A DNA stretch of 64,000 bases from Cupriavidus sp. P-10. Its GTDB lineage: Bacteria > Pseudomonadota > Gammaproteobacteria > Burkholderiales > Burkholderiaceae. The notes below the pieces were generated by a model, which worked only from the letters and a program-made list of their open reading frames with translations, was not told the origin of the DNA and made no database searches. The position numbers and the translations under genes were made by a program. How positions within the stretch are numbered: the stretch's first letter is position 1; each line of letters opens with the position of its first letter. The stretch covers positions 2,356,001-2,420,000 of the forward strand of contig NZ_AP025170.1 in NCBI RefSeq assembly GCF_003402535.2, read 5' to 3'. Below are positions 1 through 10,220 of this stretch, piece by piece.

Positions 1-785
1 CCGCCGGCCACCGGGATCGCCTGCCCCGTGATCGCGCCGGCGGACGGCTGGCACAGCCATGCCACGGCGTCGGCCACTTCCTCGGGCTGCACCAGTCGCC
101 GCTGCGGGTTGCGCGCGGCCAGCTCGGCGCGCGCCTGGTCCTCGGTGCGGCCGGTCTTGCCGACGATATTGGCCACTGCGTCGCGCACGATATCGGTCTC
201 GGTGTAGCCTGGGCAAACTGCGTTGACGGTGACGCCCTTGGGCGCGGTTTCCAGCGCCAGCGCGCGCGTAAGACCGATCACGCCGTGCTTGGCCGCGCAA
301 TACGCGCTGACATAGCCATAGCCGATCAGTCCCGCGGTACTGGCCACATTGACGATGCGGCCCCAGCCCGCTTCGAGCATCGCCGGCAGCGCTGCCTGCG
401 TACACAGGAAGGTGCCGGTCAGGTTGACGTCGAGCATGCGCTGCCACAGCGCGGCATCGGTCTTCATGAACGGCGCGCTGTGCGCCTGCCCGGCGTTGTT
501 GACCAGCATCGACACCGGGCCGGCGTGCTCCGTGGCCGCGGCAAAGGCGCGTGCCACGCTATCGGCATCGGCGATATCGGCTGTGACGAACGAGACCATG
601 GCGCCCGCTGGCGCCTGCTCGCGCAGCGCCTGCACCGTCGATTGCAGCGTACCGGCATCGCGCCCCAGCAGCGTGACGCTGGCCCCGTCGGCCAGCAGCC
701 GCCGCGCGATCGCGGCGCCAATGCCGCGCCCGCCGCCGGTGACCAGCGCGTGGCGTCCCGCCAGTGTTGCCGTGCCGGCCGTCAT
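1..785 (-). CDS. SDR-family NAD(P)-dependent oxidoreductase, 3' end outside the window
   Basis: A short-chain dehydrogenase/reductase with about 261 N-terminal residues visible; the C-terminus lies beyond base 1. The cofactor loop TGGGRGIG, the NNAG motif and the catalytic Ser plus YCAAK (YxxxK) are all readable, so the enzyme should be active. Its ATG overlaps the stop of the upstream monooxygenase/reductase (ATGA), indicating translational coupling in one operon. Given that neighbour, oxidation of a hydroxyacyl-CoA in aromatic acyl-CoA breakdown is a reasonable inference, but SDR substrate cannot be read from sequence. Confidence 0.85.
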   Translation of the reverse strand, partial: MTAGTATLAGRHALVTGGGRGIGAAIARRLLADGASVTLLGRDAGTLQSTVQALREQAPAGAMVSFVTADIADADSVARAFAAATEHAGPVSMLVNNAGQAHSAPFMKTDAALWQRMLDVNLTGTFLCTQAALPAMLEAGWGRIVNVASTAGLIGYGYVSAYCAAKHGVIGLTRALALETAPKGVTVNAVCPGYTETDIVRDAVANIVGKTGRTEDQARAELAARNPQRRLVQPEEVADAVAWLCQPSAGAITGQAIPVAG

Positions 786-3136
786 GCCTGCTTCTCCTGC
801 GCCGCGGCGCGTTCGAGGTTGGTTTCCAGTTGCCGCTTGCCCGCCATGTACTGCTTGGGCCAGGCGATATCGCGGTAGCCGATGCGCGCGGCTTCCTGCA
901 GCGTCCATGCCGGGTTGGCCAGGTGCGGGCGCGCGATCGCGCACAGGTCGGCGCGGCCGGCGGCGATGATCGAGTCGACGTGGTCGGCCTCGAAGATCGC
1001 GCCCACCGCGATGGTGGCGATGCCTACCTCGTTGCGGATGCGATCGGCGAACGGGGTCTGGTACATGCGACCGTACACCGGTGCCTGGTCCGGGCTGACC
1101 TGCCCAGACGAGCAGTCGATCATGTCCGCTCCGGCGGCCTTGAAGGCGCGGGCGATTTCAACGGCATCGTCAGGCGTGATGCCGCCTTCGACCCAGTCGT
1201 GCGCCGAGATGCGCACCGACATCGGCTTGTCCTGCGGCCACACCGCGCGCACGGCTTCGAACACTTCCAGCGGATAGCGCAGCCGCGCCGCCAGCGAGCC
1301 GCCATACTCGTCTTCACGCGTATTGGTCAGCGGCGAGATATAGCTCGACAGCAGGTAGCCGTGGGCGCAGTGCAGTTCGAGCCAGTCAAAGCCCGCTTCA
1401 GCCGCGCGCCGCGCGCTGGCCACGAAGTCGTCGCGCACGCGTTCCATGTCGGCGCGCGTCATCTCGCGCGGCGTCTGCGATTCGCCAGGCAAGTACGGCA
1501 ATGGCGAGGCCGACATCACCGGCCAGTTGCCCTCCGGCAGCGGATGGTCCATCGCTTCCCAGCCCAGTTGTGTCGACCCCTTGCGGCCAGAATGGCCGAT
1601 CTGCATGGCAATGCGCGCATCGCTGTTGGCGTGGACGAAGTCGACGACGCGCTTCCATGCGTCACGCTGCGCGTCATTCCACAAACCCGGGCAGCCCGGC
1701 GTGATGCGCGCATCGGGCGACACGCAAGTCATCTCCGCCACCACCATGCCGGCGCCGCCCAACGCACGCGAGCCCAGGTGCACCAGGTGGAAGTCGCCCG
1801 GCATGCCGTCGGCGCAGGAATACATCGCCATCGGCGACACCACCACGCGATTCTTCAGCGTGACGCCGCGCAGCCGGAACGGCGTGAACATCGGCGGCAG
1901 CGGCTCATGCTCGCGCAGTTGCAGGCTTTGCCGCGGCACCCCGGCCTCCTGCGCCAGCCAGTGTTCGAACTGGGCCACGTAATCGGCGTCACGCACGCGC
2001 AGGTTTTCGTGCGAGATACGCTGCGAGCGCGTCAGCAGCGAATAGGCGAACTGCTCTGGCGGCAGGCTGCCCGCGTAGCGTTCGACGTTTTCGAACCACT
2101 CGGTCGAATTGCGCGCCGCGTTCTGGATCTTCAGCACTTCTACGCCGCGCGTGGCTTCGTAACGCGCCAGCGCATCGGGCAGGCCGTCGTGGCCGCTGCC
2201 ACGGATCTCTTCGGCCAGGTCAATCGCGTCTTCCAGCGCCAGCTTGGTACCGGAGCCGATCGAGAAATGCGCCGTGTGCGCGGCATCGCCCATCAGCACC
2301 ACGGGCACGCGACGGCCGTCAGGCAAGGTATTCCAATGCACCCACTGGTGGCAGATCACGCGCGGGAACCGGATCCAGATCGCCGAGCCGCGCAGGTGCG
2401 AGGCATTGGAAATCAGCTTGTTGCCATCAAGGTAGCGCGCGAACAGCTTCTCGCAATATGCCACGCCCTCTTCCTGGCTCATCTCGTCGATGCCGGCGGC
2501 TTGCCAGACCGATTCGGGCGTCTCGACGATAAAGGTCGAGGTGTTGTCGTCAAAGCGGTAGGCATGCGCCTGGAACCAGCCGTGCTCGGTCTTCTCGAAG
2601 GCAAAGGTGAACGCGTCGAACAGCTTGTGCGTGCCAAGCCAGACGAAGCGGCACTGGCGCGTATCGATATCGGGCTGGAAGGTGTCGGCGTAGCGGGTGC
2701 GGATGCGGCTGTTGAGCCCGTCCGAGGCAATCACCAGGTCGGCCTGATATTGCATCGCCAGCGCCTGGTCGTCGGTGACATCGGTCTCGAACACCAGCCT
2801 GACGCCGAGCGCTTCGCAGCGCGCCTGCAGGATATTGAGCAGGCGCTTGCGGCCGATGCCGATAAAGCCGTGGCCGCCTGAGCGGATGGTGCGCCCGCCG
2901 ATATGGATGTCGATATCGTCCCAGTGGTTGAAGGCGGCGTTGATCTCGGCGGCACTGACCGGATCGGCCTGCTTGAGGTTGTCCATGGTGGCGTCGGAGA
3001 ACACCACGCCCCAGCCGAAGGTATCGTAGGGCCGGTTGCGCTCGACCACGATGACCTCGTTGGCGGGATCCTGCAATTTCATCAGCAGGCCGAAATACAA
3101 TCCGGCCGGTCCGCCACCAATACAAAGCACTCGCAT
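782..3136 (-). CDS. Fused FAD monooxygenase / old-yellow-enzyme reductase (2-aminobenzoyl-CoA or salicylyl-CoA hydroxylase type)
   Basis: A 784-residue two-domain flavoprotein. The N-terminal part starts with the FAD-binding GGGPAG and resembles single-component aromatic hydroxylases. From about residue 410 an NADH:flavin oxidoreductase (old yellow enzyme) barrel begins with [19 protein letters not shown]. This fusion is characteristic of 2-aminobenzoyl-CoA monooxygenase/reductase and of bifunctional salicylyl-CoA 5-hydroxylases, which act in CoA-dependent aerobic aromatic degradation. I chose the ATG at 3136 because GGAGG lies just upstream and the FAD motif follows at once; an in-frame start at 3187 would add 17 poorly supported residues. 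Which of the two CoA substrates is used is not decided. It is the first gene of an operon with the SDR. Confidence 0.85.
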   Translation of the reverse strand: MRVLCIGGGPAGLYFGLLMKLQDPANEVIVVERNRPYDTFGWGVVFSDATMDNLKQADPVSAAEINAAFNHWDDIDIHIGGRTIRSGGHGFIGIGRKRLLNILQARCEALGVRLVFETDVTDDQALAMQYQADLVIASDGLNSRIRTRYADTFQPDIDTRQCRFVWLGTHKLFDAFTFAFEKTEHGWFQAHAYRFDDNTSTFIVETPESVWQAAGIDEMSQEEGVAYCEKLFARYLDGNKLISNASHLRGSAIWIRFPRVICHQWVHWNTLPDGRRVPVVLMGDAAHTAHFSIGSGTKLALEDAIDLAEEIRGSGHDGLPDALARYEATRGVEVLKIQNAARNSTEWFENVERYAGSLPPEQFAYSLLTRSQRISHENLRVRDADYVAQFEHWLAQEAGVPRQSLQLREHEPLPPMFTPFRLRGVTLKNRVVVSPMAMYSCADGMPGDFHLVHLGSRALGGAGMVVAEMTCVSPDARITPGCPGLWNDAQRDAWKRVVDFVHANSDARIAMQIGHSGRKGSTQLGWEAMDHPLPEGNWPVMSASPLPYLPGESQTPREMTRADMERVRDDFVASARRAAEAGFDWLELHCAHGYLLSSYISPLTNTREDEYGGSLAARLRYPLEVFEAVRAVWPQDKPMSVRISAHDWVEGGITPDDAVEIARAFKAAGADMIDCSSGQVSPDQAPVYGRMYQTPFADRIRNEVGIATIAVGAIFEADHVDSIIAAGRADLCAIARPHLANPAWTLQEAARIGYRDIAWPKQYMAGKRQLETNLERAAAQEKQA

Positions 3137-3204
3137 CTGTTGCCTCCTGCTGGGCCCGCGCCGGGCAATGCGGCCCGACGGCGTCACGATCTAGATCAGA
3201 CCTA

Positions 3205-3226
3205 AATATTTTATGCTTCAAATATT
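3205..3226. promoter_or_regulatory. Candidate operator upstream of the monooxygenase operon
   Basis: The arms AATATTT and AAATATT form a perfect 7-base inverted repeat with an 8-base spacer, in an AT-rich island within very GC-rich DNA about 70 bases upstream of the start. Size and symmetry fit a dimeric MarR- or TetR-type repressor site; the regulator is not in the window. Confidence 0.45.
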
Positions 3227-3302
3227 AGACTGCATCACGAGCCAAGGCAAGCCCGCAGTGCGAAGTGTCCGGTTCGGCACCCGCACCGCCTGACGGCCGG
3301 TG

Positions 3303-5195
3303 TCAGTCCTTCAGCGCGGCCTGAACCTGCTCCAGCGCTGCCGGATCCTCGATCGTGGTCAGGTCGCCGGGATCCCGCCCTTCCGCCACCGCCTGCATCG
3401 CGCGCCGCAGCAACTTGCCGGAGCGTGTCTTCGGCAGCGCATTGACAAAGAATACGCGCGCCGGCCGCGCCACCGCGCCGAGCTGTTGCTCGACGGTCTT
3501 CATCAGTTCGCCCTCCAGCGCCAGCCGGTCCGCCTCCGTGGCGGTGCGCGCCGGGTCGCGCGCGATGCAGAAGCCCATCGCCACCTGGCCCTTGAGCGCG
3601 TCCTGCACGCCGACCACCGCCACTTCGGCAACGGCCGGGTTCGACGACAGGCTTTCCTCGATCTCGCGCGTCCCCAGCCGGTGGCCGGCGACATTGATCA
3701 CGTCGTCGGTGCGCCCGAGGATAAAGACATAGCCGTCCTCGTCGCGTACGCCCCAGTCGAAGGTGGAATAGCATCGACGGTTGGGCACCGCCTGCCAGTA
3801 GGTGCGCACGAAGCGGTCGTCGTCACCCCACACCGTGCTCATGCAGCCCGGCGGCAGCGGCCCGTCGATGGCGACCACGCCCTTCTGGTTGGGCGGGCAT
3901 TCCTCGCCGGTGTTTTCGTCGACGATCTTCAGGTCGTAGCCGTAGGCCGGCACCCCCGGCGAGCCGAGCTTGGGCGGCAGCGGCTCGATGCCGCGCTGGA
4001 TCGCCAGGATCGGCCAGCCCGACTCGGTCTGCCAGTAGTTGTCGACCACCGGCTTGCCCAGGCCGTCCTGGATCCAGCGCGCGGTGGGCTCGTCCAGCGG
4101 CTCGCCAGCCAGGAACAGCAGGCGCAGGCTGGACAGGTCGTAGCGCGTCAGCCAGGCCGGGTCCTGCTTCTTCAGCACGCGGATCGCGGTGGGCGCGCTG
4201 AACATCAGGTTGACCCGGTACTGCTCGACCAGCCGCCACAGGATGCCGCCATCCGGGCGGATCGGCGTGCCTTCGTACATCAGCGTCGTCATGCCGGCCA
4301 GCAGCGGGCCGTAGACGATATAGCTGTGACCGACCACCCAGCCGATGTCGGAGGCCGTGAACATGGTGTCGCCCGGCTTGCCGCAGAAGATGTAGTCCAT
4401 CGAGGTGGCCAGCGCCACCGCATAGCCGCCGGTATCGCGCTGCACGCCCTTGGGCTTGCCGGTGGTGCCGGAGGTGTAGAGCACATACGAGGGTTCGCTG
4501 GACTCCAGCCACACGCACGGCACCTGCGCGCCGGCCACGCGGTCGCGCCAGGTGGCGTAGTCCTCATCGCGGCCTTCCGTGCGCGGCATCTCGGCGAGCT
4601 GGCGATTGACCAGCAGCACCTTGTCCGGCTGGTGCGACGACAGCCGGATGGCCTCGTCCAGCAGCGGCTTGTACGGCACCACCTTGCCGGCGCGCGAGCC
4701 GGCGTCGGCGCTGATCACCACGCGCGGGCGGGCGTCGTCGATCCGGGCCGCCAGGCTGACCGAGGCAAAGCCGCCGAACACCACCGAATGGATCGCGCCG
4801 ATGCGCGCGCAGGCCAGCATTGCAAACGCAGCCTGCGGGATCATCGGCATGTAGATCAGCACGCGGTCGCCCTTCTGCACACCCAGCCCCTGCAGGATCG
4901 CCGCCATGCGGTTGACCTCGTCGTGCAGCTCGGCATAGGTGTAGGTATGGGACTGGTCGACCTCGGTCGAGACCCAGTGCAGCGCCGGCTGGCCGGCTCG
5001 CGCGGCCAGGTGGCGGTCAACCGCGTTGTGGCACAGGTTGGTGCGCCCGCCCACGAACCAGCGCGTGAATGGCGCGCGGCTGTTGTCGAGCACCTGGTCG
5101 AACGGGGTTTCCCAGTCGATGCGCGCCGCCTGTTCGGCCCAGAACCCTTGCGGGTCGGCCAGCGAACGGGCATGCACGGCATGGCTTGCCGTCAT
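3303..5195 (-). CDS. prpE: Propionyl-CoA synthetase
   Basis: A 630-residue ANL-superfamily acyl-CoA synthetase that activates propionate to propionyl-CoA through an acyl-adenylate. It has the AMP-binding loop YTSGTTGKPKG and the C-terminal PKTRSGKLLRR, whose lysine is the catalytic and acetylation-regulated residue in this family. Length and N-terminal sequence fit PrpE rather than acetyl-CoA synthetase, a true copy of which is near 36.4-38.4 kb. The start at 5195 has GGAGGAG upstream; an in-frame start at 5339 would lie beyond the mltD terminator. The gene is monocistronic here: the methylcitrate genes prpBC are absent, so it may serve propionyl-CoA supply generally. Confidence 0.88.
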   Translation of the reverse strand: MTASHAVHARSLADPQGFWAEQAARIDWETPFDQVLDNSRAPFTRWFVGGRTNLCHNAVDRHLAARAGQPALHWVSTEVDQSHTYTYAELHDEVNRMAAILQGLGVQKGDRVLIYMPMIPQAAFAMLACARIGAIHSVVFGGFASVSLAARIDDARPRVVISADAGSRAGKVVPYKPLLDEAIRLSSHQPDKVLLVNRQLAEMPRTEGRDEDYATWRDRVAGAQVPCVWLESSEPSYVLYTSGTTGKPKGVQRDTGGYAVALATSMDYIFCGKPGDTMFTASDIGWVVGHSYIVYGPLLAGMTTLMYEGTPIRPDGGILWRLVEQYRVNLMFSAPTAIRVLKKQDPAWLTRYDLSSLRLLFLAGEPLDEPTARWIQDGLGKPVVDNYWQTESGWPILAIQRGIEPLPPKLGSPGVPAYGYDLKIVDENTGEECPPNQKGVVAIDGPLPPGCMSTVWGDDDRFVRTYWQAVPNRRCYSTFDWGVRDEDGYVFILGRTDDVINVAGHRLGTREIEESLSSNPAVAEVAVVGVQDALKGQVAMGFCIARDPARTATEADRLALEGELMKTVEQQLGAVARPARVFFVNALPKTRSGKLLRRAMQAVAEGRDPGDLTTIEDPAALEQVQAALKD

Positions 5196-5313
5196 GGCAG
5201 TCTCCTCCGCGTCTGCGGTCGTTGTGATGATGACGGTAGTTTGCCACCGGCGCGGGCCCGGGGGAAACGGGATTCGGAGGGGTGCAGCCCGTGGCCGGTG
5301 TCCGCGGCAGGCA

Positions 5314-5347
5314 CAAAAAAAGAGGCGTGCCGCCGGCACGCCTCTTT
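5314..5347 (-). terminator. Rho-independent terminator of mltD
   Basis: Arms AAAGAGGCGTGCCG and CGGCACGCCTCTTT are perfectly complementary, and a run of seven T follows on the minus strand. It closes mltD about 20 bases after its stop and insulates prpE downstream. Confidence 0.9.
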
Positions 5348-5364
5348 GCTCTCAAACGCCGCGC

Positions 5365-7053
5365 TCAGCGCGTCTTGCCCTTGGCACTGGATTTGGCTGA
5401 CGCCTTCACCACCGGGCCCGACCTGGCCTCGCGCGTCACCTTGGCCGGCGCCGCCTTGCCGCCGCGGCGCGGTGAGGCTTCGACCGTGATGCGCTTGCGT
5501 GGCTCGGCCTTGCCATGGCCTGCCTGTTTGCCCCCCTGCGCCGATACACGCACGATGCCGCCCTTGCTGCCACGCTCGGCACGATCCTCGCGCTCGGCCC
5601 GGTCGGCCTGTTCGGCGCGTGCCGCACGGACCGCGCCGGCGCCGCGCACGGGCACCATCAGCACCAGGCTCTGCCCGGCCACCAGCTTGGTGCCCGACAG
5701 CTTGTTCCAGGACTGCACCTGGCCCGGCGACACGCCATAGCGTCGGGCCACCGATGCCACCGTATCGCGCCGGGTGGCGCGCACCACCACGCGGCGGGCA
5801 TCGGGCAGGTCAGGCTCCATCGCCAGCATGGCGTTGTCGGCCAGGCTTGCGCTGATGTCCTGGTCGTGGCGGCCCGAACGCGGAATCATCACGGTCGAGC
5901 CGGCCTTCAGGCGCATGCCCTTGGGAATGCTGTTGATCTCGCGCAGCGTGTCGGCATCGATATTGAGCCGCGCCGCCAGTGACTCGACGCGCTCGCGCCC
6001 GTCCACCGTGACCGCGGTCCAGCTCGACAGCCCGCCGCGGTAGGTGTTCAGGTTGTACTGGAAGCGCTCGGCATTGTCGAACGGCAGCAGGATCTGCGGG
6101 TTGGATGCGCCCAGGATCACCGGCCGGTTGAACGACGGGTTCAGCGCCTTGAACTCCTCCAGCGTCATGTCCGCCAGCTTGGCCGCCAGGTTCACGTCGA
6201 TATCGCGCGAGGTGGTCACCGTGACGAAGTACGGGTGGTCCGGGATCTCGGGCAGCCTGACGCCGTACACCGCCGGGTTGGCGATGATGTTCTTGACCGC
6301 CTGCAGCTTCGGCACGTAGTAGCGCGTCTCGTTGGGCATGGTCAGGCTGGCGTAGTCGGTCGGCAGCCCGCGCGCCTGGTTGCGCGCGATCGCACGCGAC
6401 ACCGCGCCCTCGCCCCAGTTGTAGGCAGCCAGCGCCAGGTGCCAGTCGCCGAACATGTCATAGAGCCGCTGCAGGTAGTCGAGCGCGGCATCGGTCGAGG
6501 CCAGCACATCGCGGCGCTCGTCGCGGAACATGTTCTGCTTCAGGTTGTACGACTTGCCGGTGCTGGGGATGAACTGCCACATGCCGGCGGCCTTGGCGGT
6601 GGACTGGGCCTGCGGGTTGAACGCGCTCTCGACGAACGGCAGCAGCGCCAGCTCGGTCGGCATCTTGCGGCGCTCCAGTTCTTCGACGATGTGGTACAGG
6701 TAGCGGCTCGACCGCCCGACCATGCGCTCCATGTATTCCGGGCGCTGCGCATACCACTGCGTGCGGTCATCGACCAGCGTGCCCTCCAGGTCCTGCATGG
6801 CGAAGCCGCGCCGGATCCGGTCCCAGATATCGTTGGACGGGCCGCGCAGCCAGTCCAGGCCGCCCTGGTCGGCATTGATGGTGGTCGTGGAAGCCAGCGC
6901 CGATTTGTCGCTGAGCGAGTTGAGCGGATCCTGGCGCCTGGCGGTCTGGGCGGTCGCGCCGTTGGCATCGGCGTCAGGCGGCGTGGGGGTGCTGGCGCAG
7001 GCTGCAAGCAGCGCCGCACACGCAACTACCGCCAGTAATCGACCAATTTTCAT
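5365..7053 (-). CDS. mltD: Membrane-bound lytic murein transglycosylase D with LysM repeats
   Basis: A 562-residue lipoprotein: signal peptide with lipobox LLAAC (Cys19), a family 1 lytic transglycosylase domain at about residues 95-270 with catalytic Glu in PFVESAFNP (Glu142) and GMWQFIPSTG, then two LysM peptidoglycan-binding modules at about 340-390 and 430-485. The last 75 residues are Arg/Ala/Lys-rich and low complexity. It cleaves the MurNAc-GlcNAc bond of murein to 1,6-anhydro products from the inner face of the outer membrane. Its own terminator follows; the start at 7053 leads straight into the signal peptide. Confidence 0.92.
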   Translation of the reverse strand: MKIGRLLAVVACAALLAACASTPTPPDADANGATAQTARRQDPLNSLSDKSALASTTTINADQGGLDWLRGPSNDIWDRIRRGFAMQDLEGTLVDDRTQWYAQRPEYMERMVGRSSRYLYHIVEELERRKMPTELALLPFVESAFNPQAQSTAKAAGMWQFIPSTGKSYNLKQNMFRDERRDVLASTDAALDYLQRLYDMFGDWHLALAAYNWGEGAVSRAIARNQARGLPTDYASLTMPNETRYYVPKLQAVKNIIANPAVYGVRLPEIPDHPYFVTVTTSRDIDVNLAAKLADMTLEEFKALNPSFNRPVILGASNPQILLPFDNAERFQYNLNTYRGGLSSWTAVTVDGRERVESLAARLNIDADTLREINSIPKGMRLKAGSTVMIPRSGRHDQDISASLADNAMLAMEPDLPDARRVVVRATRRDTVASVARRYGVSPGQVQSWNKLSGTKLVAGQSLVLMVPVRGAGAVRAARAEQADRAEREDRAERGSKGGIVRVSAQGGKQAGHGKAEPRKRITVEASPRRGGKAAPAKVTREARSGPVVKASAKSSAKGKTR

Positions 7054-7186
7054 TAAGTTCTCAAATCGTGACGCTAAAAGGTTGCGTGATGCTAAAAAAA
7101 ACGGACTATCGCGTCAATCAGATTTTTCTAGGTAGCGGCCCGAAAGCCTTGACTCGTAAGGGTTTTCGGCAGGGCCTGCATTCAAT

Positions 7187-7987
7187 TTAGCGGAAATTGT
7201 CCTTCCACCCACGCAACGCGCCAAATGCTTTTGCGTCGCTGTCGGTGGCACCGCCCTGCGCCGACACCGCGGCGCGCACCGCAGGCTCGCGCGAGCGCAG
7301 GAACGGGTTGACGTCGCGCTCGTGGGCGATGGTGGTCGGCAGCGTGGGCGTGTCGGCCGCGCGCAGCGCATCGACGCGCTGCTCCCACGCCGCCAGCGCG
7401 GCATTATCCGGCTCGACCGCCCGCGCGAAGCGCACGTTGCTGCGCGTGTACTCGTGGGCGCAGTAGACGCGCGTGTCGCCCGGCAGGCCCGCCAGCTTGT
7501 CCAGCGACGCCAGCATCTGGGCCGGCGACCCCTCGAACAGCCGCCCGCAGCCGCTGGCGAACAACGTGTCGCCGCAGAACACGGCGGGACCGGCCTCGCC
7601 CAGGTCGCCCACGTAGGCAATATGGCCGGCGGTATGTCCGGGCACGTCCAGCACCCGCAGCGTCACGGCCGGCTCGGCCAGCGTCACCTCGTCGCCCTCG
7701 CGCAGCGCCCGCGTGCGTCCGCCGATACGTTCACCCGCGGGCCCCAGCACCGGCATTGGTGCCCCCGAGGGCGTGCTCGGGTGCGCCGCCAGCAGGTCAG
7801 CAACACCGCCCTGGTGATCGCCGTGGTGATGGGTGATTACAATAGCGCCCAGAGCCAGCCCCCGCTGCGCCAGAAATTGCTCCACCGGCGCCGACTCGCC
7901 GGGATCGACCACGGCGGCGTGATGCCCGTCGTGAATGGCCCAGATATAGTTATCCTGGAACGCCGGGATCGGCTCAACCTTCAACAT
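7187..7987 (-). CDS. gloB: Hydroxyacylglutathione hydrolase (glyoxalase II)
   Basis: A 266-residue metallo-beta-lactamase-fold hydrolase that splits S-lactoylglutathione to lactate and glutathione in methylglyoxal detoxification. The binuclear metal motif THHHGDH is at about residues 52-58, GHTAGH and the C-terminal HAOX domain end [13 protein letters not shown] are present. The start [10 protein letters not shown] is placed at 7987 because GGAG lies 7 bases upstream; another ATG lies 6 bases further out. It diverges from the methyltransferase with only 12 bases between the two start codons. Confidence 0.93.
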   Translation of the reverse strand: MLKVEPIPAFQDNYIWAIHDGHHAAVVDPGESAPVEQFLAQRGLALGAIVITHHHGDHQGGVADLLAAHPSTPSGAPMPVLGPAGERIGGRTRALREGDEVTLAEPAVTLRVLDVPGHTAGHIAYVGDLGEAGPAVFCGDTLFASGCGRLFEGSPAQMLASLDKLAGLPGDTRVYCAHEYTRSNVRFARAVEPDNAALAAWEQRVDALRAADTPTLPTTIAHERDVNPFLRSREPAVRAAVSAQGGATDSDAKAFGALRGWKDNFR

Positions 7988-7999
7988 GCGCATGCTCCT

Positions 8000-8836
8000 A
8001 TGTCCAATCGTCCCAATCGCCCACACGGCGAGTACGGCCAGCATGGCCTGAATGGCCCGATTGTAAGCTGGGAAGACTGGCTGGCCTCGCCGCCCGGCGA
8101 GTACATGCTGCGCTGGGAAGCGCAGCAGTACGACCGCACCGTGGCCGACATCTTCGGTTACCACGCCGTACAGCTGGGCATGCCATACGTCGATACCCTG
8201 CGCGAGAACCGGATGCCGTTCTCGGCGCTGGCGCTGGACCCGGCCAGCGGGCCGCACGGGCCGCGCGCGGCACATCCGGATGCGCGCCAGCTGCTGTGCC
8301 GCTTCGACGAACTGCCGTTCGACACACAGAGTGTCGACCTGCTGACACTGCCCCATATCCTGGAGTTTGCCGAAGACCCCCACGAAGTGCTGCGCGAAGT
8401 CTCGCGCGTGCTGATGCCCGAAGGGCGCGTGGTGGTCACCTGCTTCAACCCGATGAGCCTGTGGGGCGCGCGCCAGGGCATGAACAGGCTCGGCGCCACG
8501 CCCTTCCTGCCGACCGATGCCCAGCAGATCGGCTTCGTGCGCATCAAGGACTGGCTCAAGCTGCTCGGCTTCGATATCATCCGCGGCCGCTTCGGCTGCT
8601 ATTGCCCGCCCTACCGCACCGAGCGCTGGCTGCAGCGCTCCGCCTTCATGGAAAAGGCCGGCGACCGCTGGTGGCCGATTTTCGGCGCGGTCTATATGAT
8701 CTCGGCGATCAAGCGCGTGCGCAACGTGCGCCTGGTCGGCCCGGCCTGGAAGTCCAAGCCGGCGCTGGCACCGGTGGCATCGCCCGTGGCCACGCCCACC
8801 GGCACGCACGGCAAGACGCCGCGCGATGAACACTAA
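8000..8836 (+). CDS. Class I SAM-dependent methyltransferase, substrate unknown
   Basis: A 278-residue protein of the methyltransferase type 11 group. Visible are [20 protein letters not shown] (motif II/post-II region) and [20 protein letters not shown] (motif III). The usual glycine-rich SAM loop is weak near the N-terminus, where the sequence runs [10 protein letters not shown]. The same gene between gloB and rnhA is common in Burkholderiales, but its substrate has not been established to my knowledge. Start at 8000 keeps the conserved [14 protein letters not shown] segment. About 30 C-terminal residues are Pro/Ala/Thr-rich. Confidence 0.8.
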   Translation: MSNRPNRPHGEYGQHGLNGPIVSWEDWLASPPGEYMLRWEAQQYDRTVADIFGYHAVQLGMPYVDTLRENRMPFSALALDPASGPHGPRAAHPDARQLLCRFDELPFDTQSVDLLTLPHILEFAEDPHEVLREVSRVLMPEGRVVVTCFNPMSLWGARQGMNRLGATPFLPTDAQQIGFVRIKDWLKLLGFDIIRGRFGCYCPPYRTERWLQRSAFMEKAGDRWWPIFGAVYMISAIKRVRNVRLVGPAWKSKPALAPVASPVATPTGTHGKTPRDEH

Positions 8837-8865
8837 GCCGTAGCCACGGCGAAAAAACCCCTGCG

Positions 8866-8886
8866 CCGGCCGCGCTACGCGGCCGG
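8866..8886 (+). other. Strong hairpin ahead of rnhA
   Basis: CCGGCCGCG and CGCGGCCGG pair perfectly around a CTA loop, ending 16 bases before the rnhA ATG. There is no T-run after it, so it is not a typical terminator; it could modulate read-through or rnhA translation. Confidence 0.5.
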
Positions 8887-8902
8887 CCCCCAACGGAATC
8901 CC

Positions 8903-9340
8903 ATGGAAGAAGTCACGATCTACTCCGACGGCGCCTGCAAGGGCAACCCCGGCCGCGGCGGCTGGGGTGCGGTGCTTGTCGCCGGCACCAATGAAAAAGA
9001 ACTGTTCGGCGGCGAGGCCAACACCACCAACAACCGCATGGAGATGACCGCGGTGATCGAAGCGCTGCGCGCGCTCAAGCGGCCCTGCACCGTGCGCGTC
9101 TACACCGACTCGCAATATGTACAGAAAGGCATCAGCGAATGGCTGCCCGGCTGGAAAGCGCGCGGCTGGAAGACCGCCGACAAGAAGCCGGTGAAGAACG
9201 CCGACCTGTGGCAGGAGCTCGAAGCGCTGACCCAGGGACACCAGATCTCCTGGCACTGGGTGCGCGGCCACAATGGCCATCCCGGCAACGAGCGCGCCGA
9301 TGCGCTGGCCAACCGCGGCGTCGAATCGATCGGCCGCTGA
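8903..9340 (+). CDS. rnhA: Ribonuclease HI
   Basis: A 145-residue RNase H that degrades the RNA of RNA-DNA hybrids. The four acidic catalytic residues are readable: Asp in [16 protein letters not shown], Glu in [13 protein letters not shown], Asp in VYTDSQYV and Asp in NERADALAN. Length is normal. It sits between the methyltransferase and dnaQ; the rnhA-dnaQ neighbourhood is widely conserved in proteobacteria. Confidence 0.96.
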   Translation: MEEVTIYSDGACKGNPGRGGWGAVLVAGTNEKELFGGEANTTNNRMEMTAVIEALRALKRPCTVRVYTDSQYVQKGISEWLPGWKARGWKTADKKPVKNADLWQELEALTQGHQISWHWVRGHNGHPGNERADALANRGVESIGR

Positions 9341-9388
9341 ACCGACGGACCCCAGTTTTTACCGGAGCCGGACTGCCGCTCCGCTAGA

Positions 9389-10129
9389 ATGCCCGCCATG
9401 CGACAAATCGTTCTCGATACCGAAACCACCGGCCTGAATGCCGCCACCGGCGACCGCCTGATCGAAATCGGCTGCGTCGAGCTGCTTAACCGCCGCCTGA
9501 CCGGGCGCCACCTGCACTTCTACGTCAACCCCGAGCGCGACATCGACGAGGGCGCGATCGCCGTGCACGGCATCACGGTCGAGTTCCTCGCGGACAAGCC
9601 CCGCTTTGCCGAGGTCGTCCACGAGATCCGCGAATTCGTCGCCGATGCCGAACTGATCATCCACAACGCGCAGTTCGACCTGGGCTTCCTCGACATGGAA
9701 TTCCAGCTGCTGGGCATGCCGCCGTTCCGCCAGCATGTCGGCAACGTGATCGATACCCTGCGCGAAGCGCGGCAGATGTTCCCCGGCAAGCGCAACTCCC
9801 TTGACGCCCTGTGCGACCGGCTGGGGATCAGCAACGCGCATCGCACGCTGCACGGCGCATTGCTCGATGCCGAACTGCTGGCCGAGGTCTACCTGGCGAT
9901 GACACGCGGCCAGGATTCGCTGGTGATCGACACGATGGACAGCAGCGCCGGCGCAGGCGGAGTCACCGCCACCGCCGACCTGTCCGGCCTGGTACTGCCC
10001 GTGCTGCGCGCCACCGAAGCAGAAATGGAGGCCCATTTCGACGTGCTCAAGGGCCTGGACAAGGCCAGCGGCGGCAAGACGGTATGGCAGGAAGTGACCG
10101 CCGAGGAAGCCGGCACGCTGGCTGCCTGA
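9389..10129 (+). CDS. dnaQ: DNA polymerase III epsilon subunit (3'-5' proofreading exonuclease)
   Basis: A 246-residue DEDDh exonuclease. Exo I is LDTETTGL, Exo II is HNAQFDLGFLDMEF, and Exo III lies in HRTLHGALLDAELLAEVYL with the catalytic His. The last ~60 residues correspond to the segment that binds the alpha subunit. Two in-frame ATGs (9389 and 9398) are possible; neither has a clear Shine-Dalgarno sequence, and MRQIVLDTETTG from 9398 is equally good. Confidence 0.95.
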   Translation: MPAMRQIVLDTETTGLNAATGDRLIEIGCVELLNRRLTGRHLHFYVNPERDIDEGAIAVHGITVEFLADKPRFAEVVHEIREFVADAELIIHNAQFDLGFLDMEFQLLGMPPFRQHVGNVIDTLREARQMFPGKRNSLDALCDRLGISNAHRTLHGALLDAELLAEVYLAMTRGQDSLVIDTMDSSAGAGGVTATADLSGLVLPVLRATEAEMEAHFDVLKGLDKASGGKTVWQEVTAEEAGTLAA

Positions 10130-10150
10130 CCAAAAAGTTTTGAAAAGGGC

Positions 10151-10179
10151 TTTACAAGATACAGAGGCCCCTGCATAAT
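10151..10179 (+). promoter_or_regulatory. Sigma-70 promoter of tRNA-Val
   Basis: TTTACA and CATAAT are separated by exactly 17 bases, about 40 bases upstream of the tRNA. This is one of the best consensus promoters in the window. Confidence 0.75.
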
Positions 10180-10220
10180 CTCATTTCTCCGCTGCACGAC
10201 GGCAACGACGATGCAGAAAG

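Noticed and set aside
764-2881. A 705-codon open frame on the plus strand opposite the monooxygenase/reductase gene
   Set aside because: It is the GC-rich antisense shadow of a gene with clear FAD and OYE motifs; its Arg/His-rich composition matches no protein. The same applies to long antisense frames opposite prpE, glpS/glpT, glpD, fumA, uvrC and the AAA+ gene.
3303-5339. prpE starting at 5339
   Set aside because: The extra 48 residues would span the mltD terminator; the internal ATG at 5195 has GGAGGAG and fits the family length.
7988-9280. N-terminal extension of the gloB frame through the methyltransferase and rnhA region
   Set aside because: The extension is antisense to two well-supported genes, and the glyoxalase II fold begins at [10 protein letters not shown] with a ribosome binding site.
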